The position numbers were made by a program, and so were the translations under genes. Under the pieces are notes generated by a model. The model was not told where the DNA came from and searched no databases. It worked only from the letters and a program-made list of their open reading frames with translations. From Longimicrobiales bacterium (GTDB lineage Bacteria; Gemmatimonadota; Gemmatimonadetes; Longimicrobiales; Gaopeijiaceae), in the NCBI GenBank assembly GCA_029245345.1, contig JAQWPM010000021.1, positions 186,001 through 250,000 of the forward strand: DNA of 64,000 nucleotides, given 5' to 3'. Below are positions 37,709 through 46,897 of this stretch, in pieces. Within the stretch, counting starts at the first letter, position 1; every line of letters starts with the position of its first letter.

Positions 37709-39886
37709 CTACGGAAGCCGGACGATTCTCCAGCGCAGAGCCGCACCAGTGGTACTTGATCCACCAGTTCCCCCGCCGAGTCTCAACGTTACCGAACCTA
37801 GCAAGGATGGTACCACAATGTAGTACTCCGCAGAGGAGGACCATAGCGAGCCCACTTCCTCAAAGTCGCTGCCGCCCAAGACCTCCGGATCCAACGTGTA
37901 ATTGGCCTCGCCAAGGAAGTCCTGAAGGCTGAGTCCCGCATACTCGAGATTCCCCCCTACTCCACTCCCGTCCAAATACGTGGCAGCCCACCAATTGGCG
38001 AGGAGGTCTTCCCAACTGGTGCCTAATCGTTGCGTGACATTGTCGACCCCGATCCGAGTCGTTTTTGTGAGCTGCCCAAGGACGCCCTGCCCGCCGCGGG
38101 CGGACAGGTACAAGACATGGAGAACACCACCTCCGCGCTCTTGAAGGGACCCCTGCCCGGACACCACGATCAGACTGACAGCTTCCGGAGCTTCGAGATA
38201 ACGCCTGATGCGGCCTCGATTCCCCAGCCTGAAAAGGTCCGCCTCTTCCGCGTCGCCTAACCCGTCGTACGCGCGGGCCACGAGTTCTTCCGCCATCTGC
38301 GCGAGTCCTTCGGACAGCCAAAGCGCCTCAGCGGCTTCAGCCTCCAACACGAGTAAGCGCTCGTTGAAGTGCACCATGTGTTGGAACTCGTGAGCGAGAA
38401 TGGCAGGGACCACCTCCAGAAGCTTTTTTTTGGGCCTAGGGTCAGAATACGCCCCGTTAGGATCTGGGATCAGCGTATAAAACACCTCCCCACCGTTGCT
38501 GCCCTGCCGTCCATCCAAGAGGTCGACTCCATAGAAGAAGCCTCCCACGAAGCCCTGGGCTCCCTTAGGGGTCAATCGGTTCACTGTCGCAGTGAACAGA
38601 ATGACGACGCGCTCATTTCCATCTTGATCAGACGTCTGCCCAAAGGCACCCGTGACCGCAGGGAAGATCACGTCGTCGAAGCGCCGCGCGAACGCTGCCA
38701 AGTCTGCTTCTGTGAAGTCATCGGCTCCGACTTCTTCGACGAATAACACCGCCTTCTCACCAACATATTGAGCGACAGCCTCCACCTCATCGAACCCACC
38801 CTCGACGTTGAATACGTTAAAGGTCCGTCGATCACCCTTCACTGGGGCCACAACGGGTGCCGCCTGGGCCGACGCGACCGGCGCCGACGTCACATGGGCT
38901 CCTGAGCTGATCGCGCGGGCCTCTCGTAGTCGCAGCGCCCTTTCAAACGCTGCCTGCACACCTTCCTGCTGAAGGTTCCGAGCAGCGGCCGATGTCGGAT
39001 TCGCACCGAGCCCGAAAGTGCCGGGTACTGCACTGGCTGAGCCAGAGGAAGAGGACACGGATGGGTCCACAAGCCCGGTGAAGACAAACCGGTGTTCTGC
39101 TGCCGCGATGGTGCTCGCGGAATAAGCCACCACCAGGTAAGACACGTCCGCCCCGCCAGGCAGGCGGAGACACGTGAAGCCACCGTCGTCGGCTACATCG
39201 ATGAACTGCCCGGGCGCGAGCTCAGTGAAGTCGTCACCACCTACTACAGCAAGCGCCAGGCTATCTGACTCGACAGCGCCTAGTTGAACCGTGACTCCAA
39301 CGTCTCGGGATGCCAAGCAACTCGGAACTTCGACCGTGAGCAGAGAAGTCGATGCACTCGTTACCCGACCGCGGATTCCAGAGAAAAGCACAACGTTGTG
39401 ATCTGGATTCGGGCTGAAGTTGAGCCCATTCAACTGGATACTCTGGCCCGCCACTCCCTGCTGCGCTGAAAGCGATTGGAGGAGAGGCTCGTCCACCAAA
39501 AAGAGTGTGAACGACACGCTCACAGATTCCTGGTCGGTCACGGTGGCCTTGATTCGCACCTCGCCAGCGGATGCCCCCAGGCGCACGGACTGATACGCGG
39601 AGCCACTCTCGTCCGTCAGGGTGGCCGGCGACGTGACGAAGTCGGCATCCCCCTGAACGACGCTCCAACGAATACTGACATCCTTCTTAGGGGCCGCCCC
39701 CTGGGACGACCGCACAACGACCTGCAACCGATCCGAGAGGACCTGCCCAGCAGTTCCGAACTGACCGTCACCTGAAGCGACCACAATATCTAGCTGCGGA
39801 AGCGTCGGCTCGGAGCCACCAGAACACGCGGTCGCTACAAGGGCGAAGGCCATAGCCGCCGCCCGAGCACATCGCGAAATCCTCAC
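37709..39886 (-). CDS. Large lipoprotein zinc metalloprotease with Ig-like and IPT/TIG domains (M30-like)
   Basis: The 725-residue protein starts at GTG 39886, overlapping the stop of the SH3 gene (GTGA). A lipoprotein signal ends at Cys21 (LVATAC). Residues 35-130 look like a bacterial Ig-like domain (SDRLQVVVRSSQGAAPKKDV), and residues 135-215 like an IPT/TIG domain. The protease part has the zinc motif HEFQHMVHF (H499-H503) and the downstream WLSEGLAQMAEE (Glu526), the pattern of hyicolysin-like M30 and immune-inhibitor-type gluzincins. It is probably a surface or periplasmic protease. The substrate is unknown. Confidence 0.8.
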   Translation of the reverse strand: MRISRCARAAAMAFALVATACSGGSEPTLPQLDIVVASGDGQFGTAGQVLSDRLQVVVRSSQGAAPKKDVSIRWSVVQGDADFVTSPATLTDESGSAYQSVRLGASAGEVRIKATVTDQESVSVSFTLFLVDEPLLQSLSAQQGVAGQSIQLNGLNFSPNPDHNVVLFSGIRGRVTSASTSLLTVEVPSCLASRDVGVTVQLGAVESDSLALAVVGGDDFTELAPGQFIDVADDGGFTCLRLPGGADVSYLVVAYSASTIAAAEHRFVFTGLVDPSVSSSSGSASAVPGTFGLGANPTSAAARNLQQEGVQAAFERALRLREARAISSGAHVTSAPVASAQAAPVVAPVKGDRRTFNVFNVEGGFDEVEAVAQYVGEKAVLFVEEVGADDFTEADLAAFARRFDDVIFPAVTGAFGQTSDQDGNERVVILFTATVNRLTPKGAQGFVGGFFYGVDLLDGRQGSNGGEVFYTLIPDPNGAYSDPRPKKKLLEVVPAILAHEFQHMVHFNERLLVLEAEAAEALWLSEGLAQMAEELVARAYDGLGDAEEADLFRLGNRGRIRRYLEAPEAVSLIVVSGQGSLQERGGGVLHVLYLSARGGQGVLGQLTKTTRIGVDNVTQRLGTSWEDLLANWWAATYLDGSGVGGNLEYAGLSLQDFLGEANYTLDPEVLGGSDFEEVGSLWSSSAEYYIVVPSLLGSVTLRLGGGTGGSSTTGAALRWRIVRLP

Positions 39887-40932
39887 CGACGATCCCGCTC
39901 GAAGGAAAGCAGGTCCAAAATGGGCGTCCCGGTGAGGACTGAGGCGCCGGTACGGACTCGTGCGGTCACGGTTAGGTACTCGAGCGGAATAAGCCCCTCG
40001 ACCGAACTGAGACGATCTGTCGGCACGGCAACATACACGAACGGACCGGCGTCACCGCCGTACCGTGTCAAGAAAAATGGCTCCCCTTCGTAGAAGTCCG
40101 TCCTCACGGCTTCGGCCTGTTCAAGGGAGATGATCTGGAGCCTCCACGATACGACACGACCCGAAGAGGCTGCAGGATCCCGAGCGAGGTCGTCTGGCTC
40201 GAGTGAAGGGCCCTCGACGCCGGTTTCATCCATCGGGATATCCGGCATCCAGGTCCAGCCTTCCAAGCGGACCCGAACCCAGTTTCCCTCTCGGGCCGTG
40301 ACCTCCACCTCAGAGTTTGGGACGGTGACCGCCAACGTGTCTCCATCGATCGCAGTGAGGATTGCTGCGCCCCGTTCGCCAGTCGCCGTGAATCCATCCG
40401 GACGCGATGACGACGGACCGGCCGGAGTCGGCGCTTGGGGCGCCGGGGATTCCCGAGTGGGCTCCTGGTCCCCCGTGCTGCTTCTGATCGCTTCGGGACC
40501 TAGATCGACAGATGGGGCCCAGAGGAATCCGCGGCGGCTCACTTGGATCCAACCCGGTTCTCGCGAGACCTCGTCTAACAACGTCCCTCGACCCAATCGG
40601 CCGACTACCGCACCCCGGGGACCGTCCCGCAGATTCTCCCCCTCGGGCTCAGAAACGACCAAAGTGAAGCCTTGATCCTCACTCACTTGAAGTGACCGCA
40701 TCCACATCCACCCGGTAAGATCTACCTCCAGCCAGTTTCCATCTTGGCCGACAACCGCGAACGTAGCTCCTGCGTCAACCCGAGCGAGTACTTCTCCGTT
40801 GGGAGCGCGCCTGAAGTTCTCTGCCGTGCTGAGTGTGCCTCGCCCCTGGCCCTGTATGGGCACAGCGGCTCCAAGCACAAACAAAGCGGCCGGTAGGACC
40901 CTTCTGTATATCGTTGTTGAGAGCCGCGTCAT
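39883..40932 (-). CDS. Secreted protein with three bacterial SH3-like repeats
   Basis: The 349-residue protein has a signal peptide (LPAALFVLGAAVPIQGQ). Three SH3b-like units follow: RRAPNGEVLARVDAGATFAVV with GNWLEVDLTGWMWM, then NLRDGPRGAVVGRLGRGTLL, then GDTLAVTVPNSEVEV with GNWVRVRLEGWTWM. The last 110 residues form a separate beta-rich domain of unknown kind (WRLQIISLEQAEAVRTDFY). SH3b repeats usually bind cell-wall peptides. The gene overlaps the metalloprotease gene by four bases, so the two products probably work together in the periplasm or at the wall. No enzyme domain is visible. Confidence 0.75.
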   Translation of the reverse strand: MTRLSTTIYRRVLPAALFVLGAAVPIQGQGRGTLSTAENFRRAPNGEVLARVDAGATFAVVGQDGNWLEVDLTGWMWMRSLQVSEDQGFTLVVSEPEGENLRDGPRGAVVGRLGRGTLLDEVSREPGWIQVSRRGFLWAPSVDLGPEAIRSSTGDQEPTRESPAPQAPTPAGPSSSRPDGFTATGERGAAILTAIDGDTLAVTVPNSEVEVTAREGNWVRVRLEGWTWMPDIPMDETGVEGPSLEPDDLARDPAASSGRVVSWRLQIISLEQAEAVRTDFYEGEPFFLTRYGGDAGPFVYVAVPTDRLSSVEGLIPLEYLTVTARVRTGASVLTGTPILDLLSFERDRR

Positions 40933-41043
40933 TGAGGCTGAAACGATCCCGGTCGGAAGGTGTTAGAAGGTTGCACGAAATGTGTTCGGGCCGTCCATAG
41001 CCGTCAATTCAAACCGTCTACGTGAGAGGAGCGCTTGCTCTTT

Positions 41044-41739
41044 ATGCGCGCTTCGATACGAACATTCCTGGGATTAACGGTGGGCGTTGCACTCTTCGCT
41101 CCCACCACGACTCATGCCCAGACGATCCCGTCCAACTACACGTACCTGGAACAGAAACAAGCGACAGGTCCGTTTATCGGCTACATGACTTCCCAGACCG
41201 GCCGCTTTGGTTACGGTCCAAAGGGCGGGTCGGTACTCGGCGTCCGTTGGGGTATCGAGGCCGCCGGCCCGGTCTCCTTCGAAGGGGTCGTTGGTACCGT
41301 GAACGGTGAGAGAGACCTCATCAACCCCGGGAGAGACGAAGGCGATCGTGTGGTGGGGCAAACGAACACGCTCCTGACCACCGTGGACCTGCGCATGAAG
41401 TTCAGCTTCATCGGCGCCAGGGCCTGGAACGGGCTCAGCCCCTTCATCGTCTTTGGCGGCGGACTCGTATTCGACGCGGCAAGCGAAGACCCGGCCGAAC
41501 TCGACATTCTGGCAGCCGACCGCTTCGACTTTGGCTCGAGCTTCTTCGGGACATTGGGGGCCGGGTCACGGTGGTTCGTGTCGGACCGCTTCGGTCTACG
41601 AGCGGATGCGGTTTTCTCCTTATGGAAACTCGATACGCCACCGGGCTTCAGTGACCCCGACCGAACCTTCGAAAATGTCGAGGAAGGCGAATGGTCCCGA
41701 GGACTGTCGTTCACGATCTCCGGGGTATGGCGCTGGTAG
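41044..41739 (+). CDS. Outer-membrane beta-barrel protein of unknown function
   Basis: From ATG 41044 the protein has 231 residues with a signal peptide cleaved after THAQ. A TTG at 41035 has GAGAGGAG three bases upstream and is also possible. The mature part has eight to ten amphipathic strands and conserved-looking Gly and aromatic residues. Examples are GPFIGYMTSQTGRFGYGPKG at the start, FIVFGGGLVFDAAS in the middle, and a C-terminal SFTISGVWRW whose last residue is aromatic, as barrel assembly prefers. It lies ten bases before moeA, but a functional link is not expected. Confidence 0.7.
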   Translation: MRASIRTFLGLTVGVALFAPTTTHAQTIPSNYTYLEQKQATGPFIGYMTSQTGRFGYGPKGGSVLGVRWGIEAAGPVSFEGVVGTVNGERDLINPGRDEGDRVVGQTNTLLTTVDLRMKFSFIGARAWNGLSPFIVFGGGLVFDAASEDPAELDILAADRFDFGSSFFGTLGAGSRWFVSDRFGLRADAVFSLWKLDTPPGFSDPDRTFENVEEGEWSRGLSFTISGVWRW

Positions 41740-41749
41740 AGGAGTTTCT

Positions 41750-43060
41750 ATGAGCGACACGACATTCGAAGTCCGCACGCCGGACTGGCTCAGTCTAGAG
41801 GCGGCCACGCGGCGGATCCTCTCCCAAGCAGTGCCCCTGGAGACTGAGACGGTCCGGGCGGCGGCTTCGGTAGGCAGGGCCCTCGCTGAAGCCCATGTCG
41901 CCCGTGCAACGCTCCCGCCATGGGACAATTCAGCGATGGATGGCTATGCGGTCAGAGGGGATGACATCTCCGGCGCAGGGCCCTCCAGTCCGGTCCTATT
42001 GACGGTCACAGGCGTCCTCCATGCGGGCGACGCCCCCACACAGTCTCTTGATTCCGGACAGGCCATTCGGATCATGACGGGAGCGCCGGTCCCGCCTGGA
42101 GCGGACTGTGTCGTTCGCGTGGAAGACACCGACGCCGAAGTCAGACCAGGCACCCTAAGGGTCCTCCGAGATCGCGACGTGGGTCGGAATATTCGACCGG
42201 CCGGTGAGGACATGCAGTTGGGGGCCCCGATCCTGGATGCGGGGCACTCGATAACCCCTGGCACGATCGCGGCCATCGCGGCCCTCGGTCTCGATCGCGT
42301 CGAAGTGATCCGCCGGCCCACGGTCGCGATTCTGCCGACCGGGGACGAACTTCGAACGGCAGATCGCTACGAGGAGGTCAGAGCTGGCGCGGGTGTTCCT
42401 GAGTCCAACGGGCCGATGCTCGCCGCTATGGTGCAATCCGCATCCGCAACGCCGGTCGGCGGGAAGATTGTTCCAGACGACACTGCCACCTTACGGAGCG
42501 TCATCCAGAGCTACACCGAGGCCGATGTCCTCGTGACCATCGGCGGTGCTTCGATGGGCGAGGCTGATCTCGTGAAGCGTGTGCTGGACCAGGTGGGCTT
42601 CAGGCAAGATTTTTGGCGCGTTCGTATGCGCCCAGGGAGTCCGTTCGGATTCGGCTGGCTACCACGGGAAGGCCGCGACCAGGCGGTCTTCAGCCTCCCG
42701 GGGAATCCCGTGTCTGCTTTTGTGACATTCGAGCTCTTCGTGCGCCCCTACCTCCTGGCGTTGGGGGGACACTCGAACGTGTTCCGGCGCACCGTGCGCT
42801 GTGTCGCGGGCGATCGGCTGTCGGGACCGGCAGATTTGACCTATTTCCTGCGCGTGAGCCTCGATGGTTCCACCGTCCCTCCGACGGCTCGACTCGCGGG
42901 GCCGCAAGGTTCAGGATTAGTCCGTACGCTAGCGGCCGCAGACGGGCTCGGGATCGTACCAGGGAGTGCAACGGAGATCGCGATTGGGGATCCGGTCGAT
43001 GTCGTGTTGATCGACGATGCGCCCGCGTGTGGGGCGTTTGCGCCCAGTGCAACGGCCTAG
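41750..43060 (+). CDS. moeA: Molybdopterin molybdotransferase MoeA
   Basis: MoeA inserts molybdate into adenylylated molybdopterin. From ATG 41750, which has GAGGAG seven bases upstream, it has 436 residues. Motifs are PPWDNSAMDGYAVR in domain I, RIMTGAPVPPGADCVVRVED, the substrate-binding PTGDEL, VTIGGASMGEADL and PGNPVSAFVTFELFVRP. All are in the usual order and the length is slightly above E. coli MoeA (411). A run of 44 bases overlaps the following M23 lipoprotein gene. moaC is in another operon at 22.6 kb. Confidence 0.95.
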   Translation: MSDTTFEVRTPDWLSLEAATRRILSQAVPLETETVRAAASVGRALAEAHVARATLPPWDNSAMDGYAVRGDDISGAGPSSPVLLTVTGVLHAGDAPTQSLDSGQAIRIMTGAPVPPGADCVVRVEDTDAEVRPGTLRVLRDRDVGRNIRPAGEDMQLGAPILDAGHSITPGTIAAIAALGLDRVEVIRRPTVAILPTGDELRTADRYEEVRAGAGVPESNGPMLAAMVQSASATPVGGKIVPDDTATLRSVIQSYTEADVLVTIGGASMGEADLVKRVLDQVGFRQDFWRVRMRPGSPFGFGWLPREGRDQAVFSLPGNPVSAFVTFELFVRPYLLALGGHSNVFRRTVRCVAGDRLSGPADLTYFLRVSLDGSTVPPTARLAGPQGSGLVRTLAAADGLGIVPGSATEIAIGDPVDVVLIDDAPACGAFAPSATA

Positions 43061-43556
43061 CCATCCACGGCTCACGCCACGTCGCTGTCGCACGACATCT
43101 CTCCTCGTGGTCCTCGCAGTAATCCCGGCGCTCTCGGCCTGCACCCTACAAAAGTGGCCGGTAGACGCACCGATGACATCACCGTTCGGACTGCGGCTCC
43201 TGGGGTGGAAGCCAGACCTACACAGAGGCGTTGATCTGGATGTGCCCACCGGCACCGAAATCATGGCGATGACCGACGGCAGGGTCCGGTACGCCCGCGC
43301 CATGTCTGGTTATGGCAACGTCATCTGGCTGGAGCACTCCGGCGACGTCCTGACCCTCTACGCACACCTATCGAGCATCCAGGTCACCGAAGGAGCGTCC
43401 GTAACCGGCGGGGACATCATCGGCCTGAGCGGGGCCAGCGGGGATGTGACAGGACCCCATCTCCACTTCGAAGTGTGGAGACGGGGTCGCCAAGTCGATC
43501 CGGTACCCCTACTTGGGGGACCGCCCGGGTCGTTGAGGTTCGAAGCCGCTCGCTAG
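43017..43556 (+). CDS. M23-family peptidoglycan endopeptidase, probable lipoprotein
   Basis: The 179-residue protein keeps all zinc ligands of the LytM family: HRGVDLD, the His of YAHLSS and GPHLHFEV. It is therefore expected to cleave peptide cross-bridges in peptidoglycan, unlike the EnvC-like protein at 20.2 kb. A hydrophobic segment ending ALSAC (VLAVIPALSAC) suggests a lipoprotein signal with an unusually long Arg-rich n-region, so the true start may be a later GTG. Its ATG lies 44 bases inside moeA. The stop TAG shares the sequence CTAG with the stop of the converging etfA. Confidence 0.85.
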   Translation: MRPRVGRLRPVQRPSHPRLTPRRCRTTSLLVVLAVIPALSACTLQKWPVDAPMTSPFGLRLLGWKPDLHRGVDLDVPTGTEIMAMTDGRVRYARAMSGYGNVIWLEHSGDVLTLYAHLSSIQVTEGASVTGGDIIGLSGASGDVTGPHLHFEVWRRGRQVDPVPLLGGPPGSLRFEAAR

Positions 43557-44542
43557 TCGTCAGCCTTTAGAGCAGCGATCTCCGCCGTCAGCTTCGGCAC
43601 GATCTCGAAGAGATCACCCACGATTCCGTAGTCTGCCACCCCGAAGATGGGCGCATCCGCGTCCTTGTTGACCGCCACGATCGTCTGAGACGTCCGCATT
43701 CCCGCCAGATGCTGAATGGCACCCGAGATCCCGATGGCGAAGTAGAGCTTCGGGGCCACGGTCTTTCCCGTCTGCCCCACCTGCTCTCCGTGAGGGCGCC
43801 ACCCAGCGTCGACAACAGCACGAGAGGCTCCTAACGCCACACCTGGCCCCAAAGCGTCCCTGAGGCCCTCTAAGAGCCCCCAGTGCTCGGGGTTTCTCAT
43901 GCCACGACCTCCCGACACCACGACCGAGGCCGCTCCAACGTCGGTCGCGCCATCTCCTGCACTGCGACGTTCCACAACCCGAAGGCCGGACGTCGACAAA
44001 TCTACCGCGGGCGTAGTCACGACGACTGCCCCAGGAGCTTCTCGCCCCTCTGGTGAAAACACGTTGGGCCGGATCGTCACCAACGCCGGCACCGCATCTA
44101 GGGATACGGTGGCGAAGGCTTTTCCGGCGTAGACCGGCCTCACGACACTGATGAGCCCGTCATGCACTTGGATGGCAGTGGCGTCCGACGCCAAAGGTAC
44201 GTCGAGAAGAGCAGCCACACGCGGGGCAATATCTTTGCCCATGGTCGTCGCCGGCATGATGACCGCCGCGAACTCTGCACTCCTGATGTGATCAGCGATC
44301 ACGGTAGCGTACGCCTCTGGATGGTAGTCGGTGAGCGACTCATGCTCTGCCACCGTCACTGTCGAGGCACCCACCATACCGAGGGCCTCGGCCCCGGCCG
44401 ACACGCCCGGACCGCCAAGCACCAATGCATGCGCCAAACCGCCGACCTGGTCGGCCAAACCCGCTGCTGTAGCGACTGCTTCACGAGCCGCTCCAGCAAT
44501 ACTTCCATCTTTCAGTTCTGCGAAGGCCAGGACGTCGGCCAT
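43553..44542 (-). CDS. etfA: Electron transfer flavoprotein alpha subunit
   Basis: EtfA carries FAD and passes electrons from acyl-CoA and other dehydrogenases to the membrane quinone pool. The 329-residue protein has the C-terminal FAD-binding signature: LGASRAVVDAGW, then QVGQTGKTVAPKLYFAIGISGAIQH and NKDADAPIFGVADYGIVGD (parts quoted). The N-terminal domain pairs with EtfB. It follows etfB by 46 bases. The ETF dehydrogenase is not in this window. The gene pair suggests fatty-acid or amino-acid oxidation. Confidence 0.96.
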   Translation of the reverse strand: MADVLAFAELKDGSIAGAAREAVATAAGLADQVGGLAHALVLGGPGVSAGAEALGMVGASTVTVAEHESLTDYHPEAYATVIADHIRSAEFAAVIMPATTMGKDIAPRVAALLDVPLASDATAIQVHDGLISVVRPVYAGKAFATVSLDAVPALVTIRPNVFSPEGREAPGAVVVTTPAVDLSTSGLRVVERRSAGDGATDVGAASVVVSGGRGMRNPEHWGLLEGLRDALGPGVALGASRAVVDAGWRPHGEQVGQTGKTVAPKLYFAIGISGAIQHLAGMRTSQTIVAVNKDADAPIFGVADYGIVGDLFEIVPKLTAEIAALKADD

Positions 44543-44588
44543 GGGATCTACTCCAGATTCTGTGATTGTATTTGTGGGGTGGATTGCT

Positions 44589-45338
44589 CTAGAGCGCGTT
44601 CGCTTCTTCGCGCAGAAGACGCACCAACTCCGGAACCGCGTCAGGGCCTTCGCCTACGATCCGACCTTCGGGCCGTGTCGGGGGCTCAGTCAACTTCGTG
44701 ACCCTCAGCCGGGAGTCGACCAGTGCGGCATCCTTCTGTTCAAGCGGCTTCCGCTTGGCAGCCATGATTCCCTTGAGCGACGCATAACGCGGCTCAAACT
44801 CGCCTTTCGTAATGGTGACGACAGCGGGCAGTCGGGCTTCGACCACTTCAACGCCACCTTCGACCTCGCGATGGCACGTCACAACCCCGTCACCAATCTC
44901 GAAGGAGGAGACTCCGGTCACTGTGGGGCGCCTCAGCAGCGTGCCGAGCATCGGGCCAACCTGTTGCTGGTCATCGTCCGCAGCTTTGACCCCAAGGAGC
45001 ACCAGTGGCGCGTCTGCGCCCTCTAGTTCGGCTGCGAGCACCTTTGCGGTAGCTAGGCCGTCCGCCGTTGGTTGCCCCTTAAGTAAGACTGCGGCATCGG
45101 CACCAATGGCGAGCCCCGCGCGCAACGTCTCCTGCGTGGCAACGTCTCCGAACGAGACAAGCTTCACCTCTCCCTCCCCGGCTGCTTCCTTTGCACGCAA
45201 AGCGGCCTCGATAGCGAACTCGTCGTACGGGCTGACGATGAATTTGACCCCGGTCGGGTCGATGTCGATGCCAGATTCACCGGTCCGAATGCGGGTCTCG
45301 GTATCGGGCACACGTTTCACACAAACGATGACGTTCAA
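44589..45338 (-). CDS. etfB: Electron transfer flavoprotein beta subunit
   Basis: The 249-residue EtfB opens with IVCVKRVPDTET and contains the conserved SPYDEFAIEAALRAKE segment. LLKGQPTADGLATAKVLAAEL follows at the AMP site, and the C-terminal LPAVVTITKGEFEPRYASLKGIMAAKRKP contains the recognition loop (parts quoted). It starts at TTG 45338 with GGAG seven bases upstream. A perfect inverted repeat lies 21 bases upstream in its likely leader. It forms a heterodimer with EtfA, encoded next. Confidence 0.95.
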   Translation of the reverse strand: MNVIVCVKRVPDTETRIRTGESGIDIDPTGVKFIVSPYDEFAIEAALRAKEAAGEGEVKLVSFGDVATQETLRAGLAIGADAAVLLKGQPTADGLATAKVLAAELEGADAPLVLLGVKAADDDQQQVGPMLGTLLRRPTVTGVSSFEIGDGVVTCHREVEGGVEVVEARLPAVVTITKGEFEPRYASLKGIMAAKRKPLEQKDAALVDSRLRVTKLTEPPTRPEGRIVGEGPDAVPELVRLLREEANAL

Positions 45339-45358
45339 CTGTCACTCCGGGTTGGTCC

Positions 45359-45377
45359 GGGGCGACAAGGTCGCCCC
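45359..45377 (-). promoter_or_regulatory. Perfect dyad upstream of etfB
   Basis: GGGGCGA and TCGCCCC are separated by CAAGG, giving a 7-base-pair stem just ahead of the etfB ribosome site. It may be an operator or an mRNA structure in the leader. No T run follows, so it is not an intrinsic terminator. Confidence 0.3.
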
Positions 45378-45443
45378 ATCATACTCAGACTCGGACCCGC
45401 ACGGCGTAGGTGCCAGGCCCCTGCTAAATATTGCGAATTCGGA

Positions 45444-46856
45444 CTAAAGCGTCGCCCCCAAAATACCAAACATTATCGACGCAATCGCCCCACCTATCAA
45501 AGCGTACGGAAGTTGCGTTCGCACGTGATCGATATGGTCTGTCGCCGCAGCCATCGATGAGATGATCGTGGTGTCGCTGATCGGCGAGCAATGATCTCCG
45601 AAGATCCCGCCGGCGAGCGATGCGGCAACGAACGGAGCCAGAGGAAGGCCGAGCGTCATGGCGGCAGGCACCGCGATCGGAAGCATGATGGCGAAGGTGC
45701 CCCAGCTCGTTCCCGTCGAGAAGGCAATCCCTCCGGACACTAAGAACACGAGGGGGAGATAGATGAAGTTCGGCATGGTCCCGGCCGTCACCTGGGCCAC
45801 ATAGACTCCGGTCCCCAATGCCTCGATCACGTTTCCGAGGGCCAGGGCCAGCAAGAGGATGAGCGCGAGAGGCACCAAGCCGCCCGCCCCACGGAGAGCG
45901 ACTTTGACCAAGCCATCTATCTTGAAGGCGCCTTGGCTGAGAAGCAGAGCCCAGGACACGGCCAGGCCGAAGAGTACGGACCACAAAACGCTCGTCGAAC
46001 CCGACCCGTCCGTGAACACTCCGTTCCCGGTGACGAACAGTCCTACCGGCATGAACAGCACCATGGCCGCGATCGGGGCGATCATGTTGATCGCACGCGG
46101 TTTGATGTGGTCGTTGGGCTCCGGTGAAAGAACGTCTTCGTCGATCATCGGCGTCGCGTCCGGCCAGAGCACCTCGCCACCGCGCGTCCGTTCCTCTGCC
46201 TTCTTCATGGGGCCGATATCGAGTCCGAACATGATCACCACGAGGACGAGCAGAACCGCAGCGATCGCATAGAAGTTGAACAGAATCGACTGAAGAAACA
46301 CGGTGAGAGGGTTCTCGACGCCGAGGCTCTCGAGGATGCCGAGGTTATACGCACCCCAGGCATTCATCGGAATCAAAATGCAGATCGGCGCAGACGTGGA
46401 GTCGATGATGTACGCCAGCTTCTCCCGAGAGACCTTGTACCGATCACACAGCGGTCGGGCCACGGAGCCTGCAACTAGGACAGTGATGTTCGATTCGATG
46501 AAGATCACGACCCCAGTGGCCCACGCGAGCAGCTGTGACTTCTTTGCCGAATCCACCCACTTGTTGCTTTCCAGATAGTTCACAAAGCCTCGGACGCCCC
46601 CGGACGCCTCGACCGTAGCGATCATGGCCCCGATGACTAAGGTGAACAAAATGGCCTTCGTGTCGCCATCGTTTCCAAAAACGGCAACGGTCCCCTGGAT
46701 CGTGTCGCCCAGCCCCTGAATAGGGTTCCATCCAGCGAGAATGGTCCACGCGAGCCACAAGCCGCCGGCGAGCGACATGTAGACCTGCTTGGACCAAATC
46801 GCCAAAAAGATGGCGAGCACAGGAGGGAGCAGTGAGATCCAGGTCGGATCAGTCAT
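45444..46856 (-). CDS. NhaC-family Na+/H+ antiporter
   Basis: The 470-residue membrane protein has about twelve predicted helices and the NhaC-type conserved features. Among them are NKWVDSAKKSQLLAW, STSAPICILIPMNAWG, and the GIAFSTGTSWGTFAIMLPIA region with the ion-site Thr/Ser run. The end shows AASLAGGIFGDHCSPISDTTI, the strongest family signature. It exchanges sodium for protons or an amino-acid-linked ion across the inner membrane, which suits a saline habitat. It stands alone between etfB and a decayed glycosylase gene. Confidence 0.92.
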   Translation of the reverse strand: MTDPTWISLLPPVLAIFLAIWSKQVYMSLAGGLWLAWTILAGWNPIQGLGDTIQGTVAVFGNDGDTKAILFTLVIGAMIATVEASGGVRGFVNYLESNKWVDSAKKSQLLAWATGVVIFIESNITVLVAGSVARPLCDRYKVSREKLAYIIDSTSAPICILIPMNAWGAYNLGILESLGVENPLTVFLQSILFNFYAIAAVLLVLVVIMFGLDIGPMKKAEERTRGGEVLWPDATPMIDEDVLSPEPNDHIKPRAINMIAPIAAMVLFMPVGLFVTGNGVFTDGSGSTSVLWSVLFGLAVSWALLLSQGAFKIDGLVKVALRGAGGLVPLALILLLALALGNVIEALGTGVYVAQVTAGTMPNFIYLPLVFLVSGGIAFSTGTSWGTFAIMLPIAVPAAMTLGLPLAPFVAASLAGGIFGDHCSPISDTTIISSMAAATDHIDHVRTQLPYALIGGAIASIMFGILGATL

Positions 46857-46897
46857 GCGGGCAGTCCTCTTTCGTGAAGTTCATACCATACGAGCCG

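Noticed and set aside
40971-41000. TTGCAC-N17-TCCATA upstream of the barrel gene at 41 kb
   Set aside because: The -10 element is poor and the match is what chance would give.
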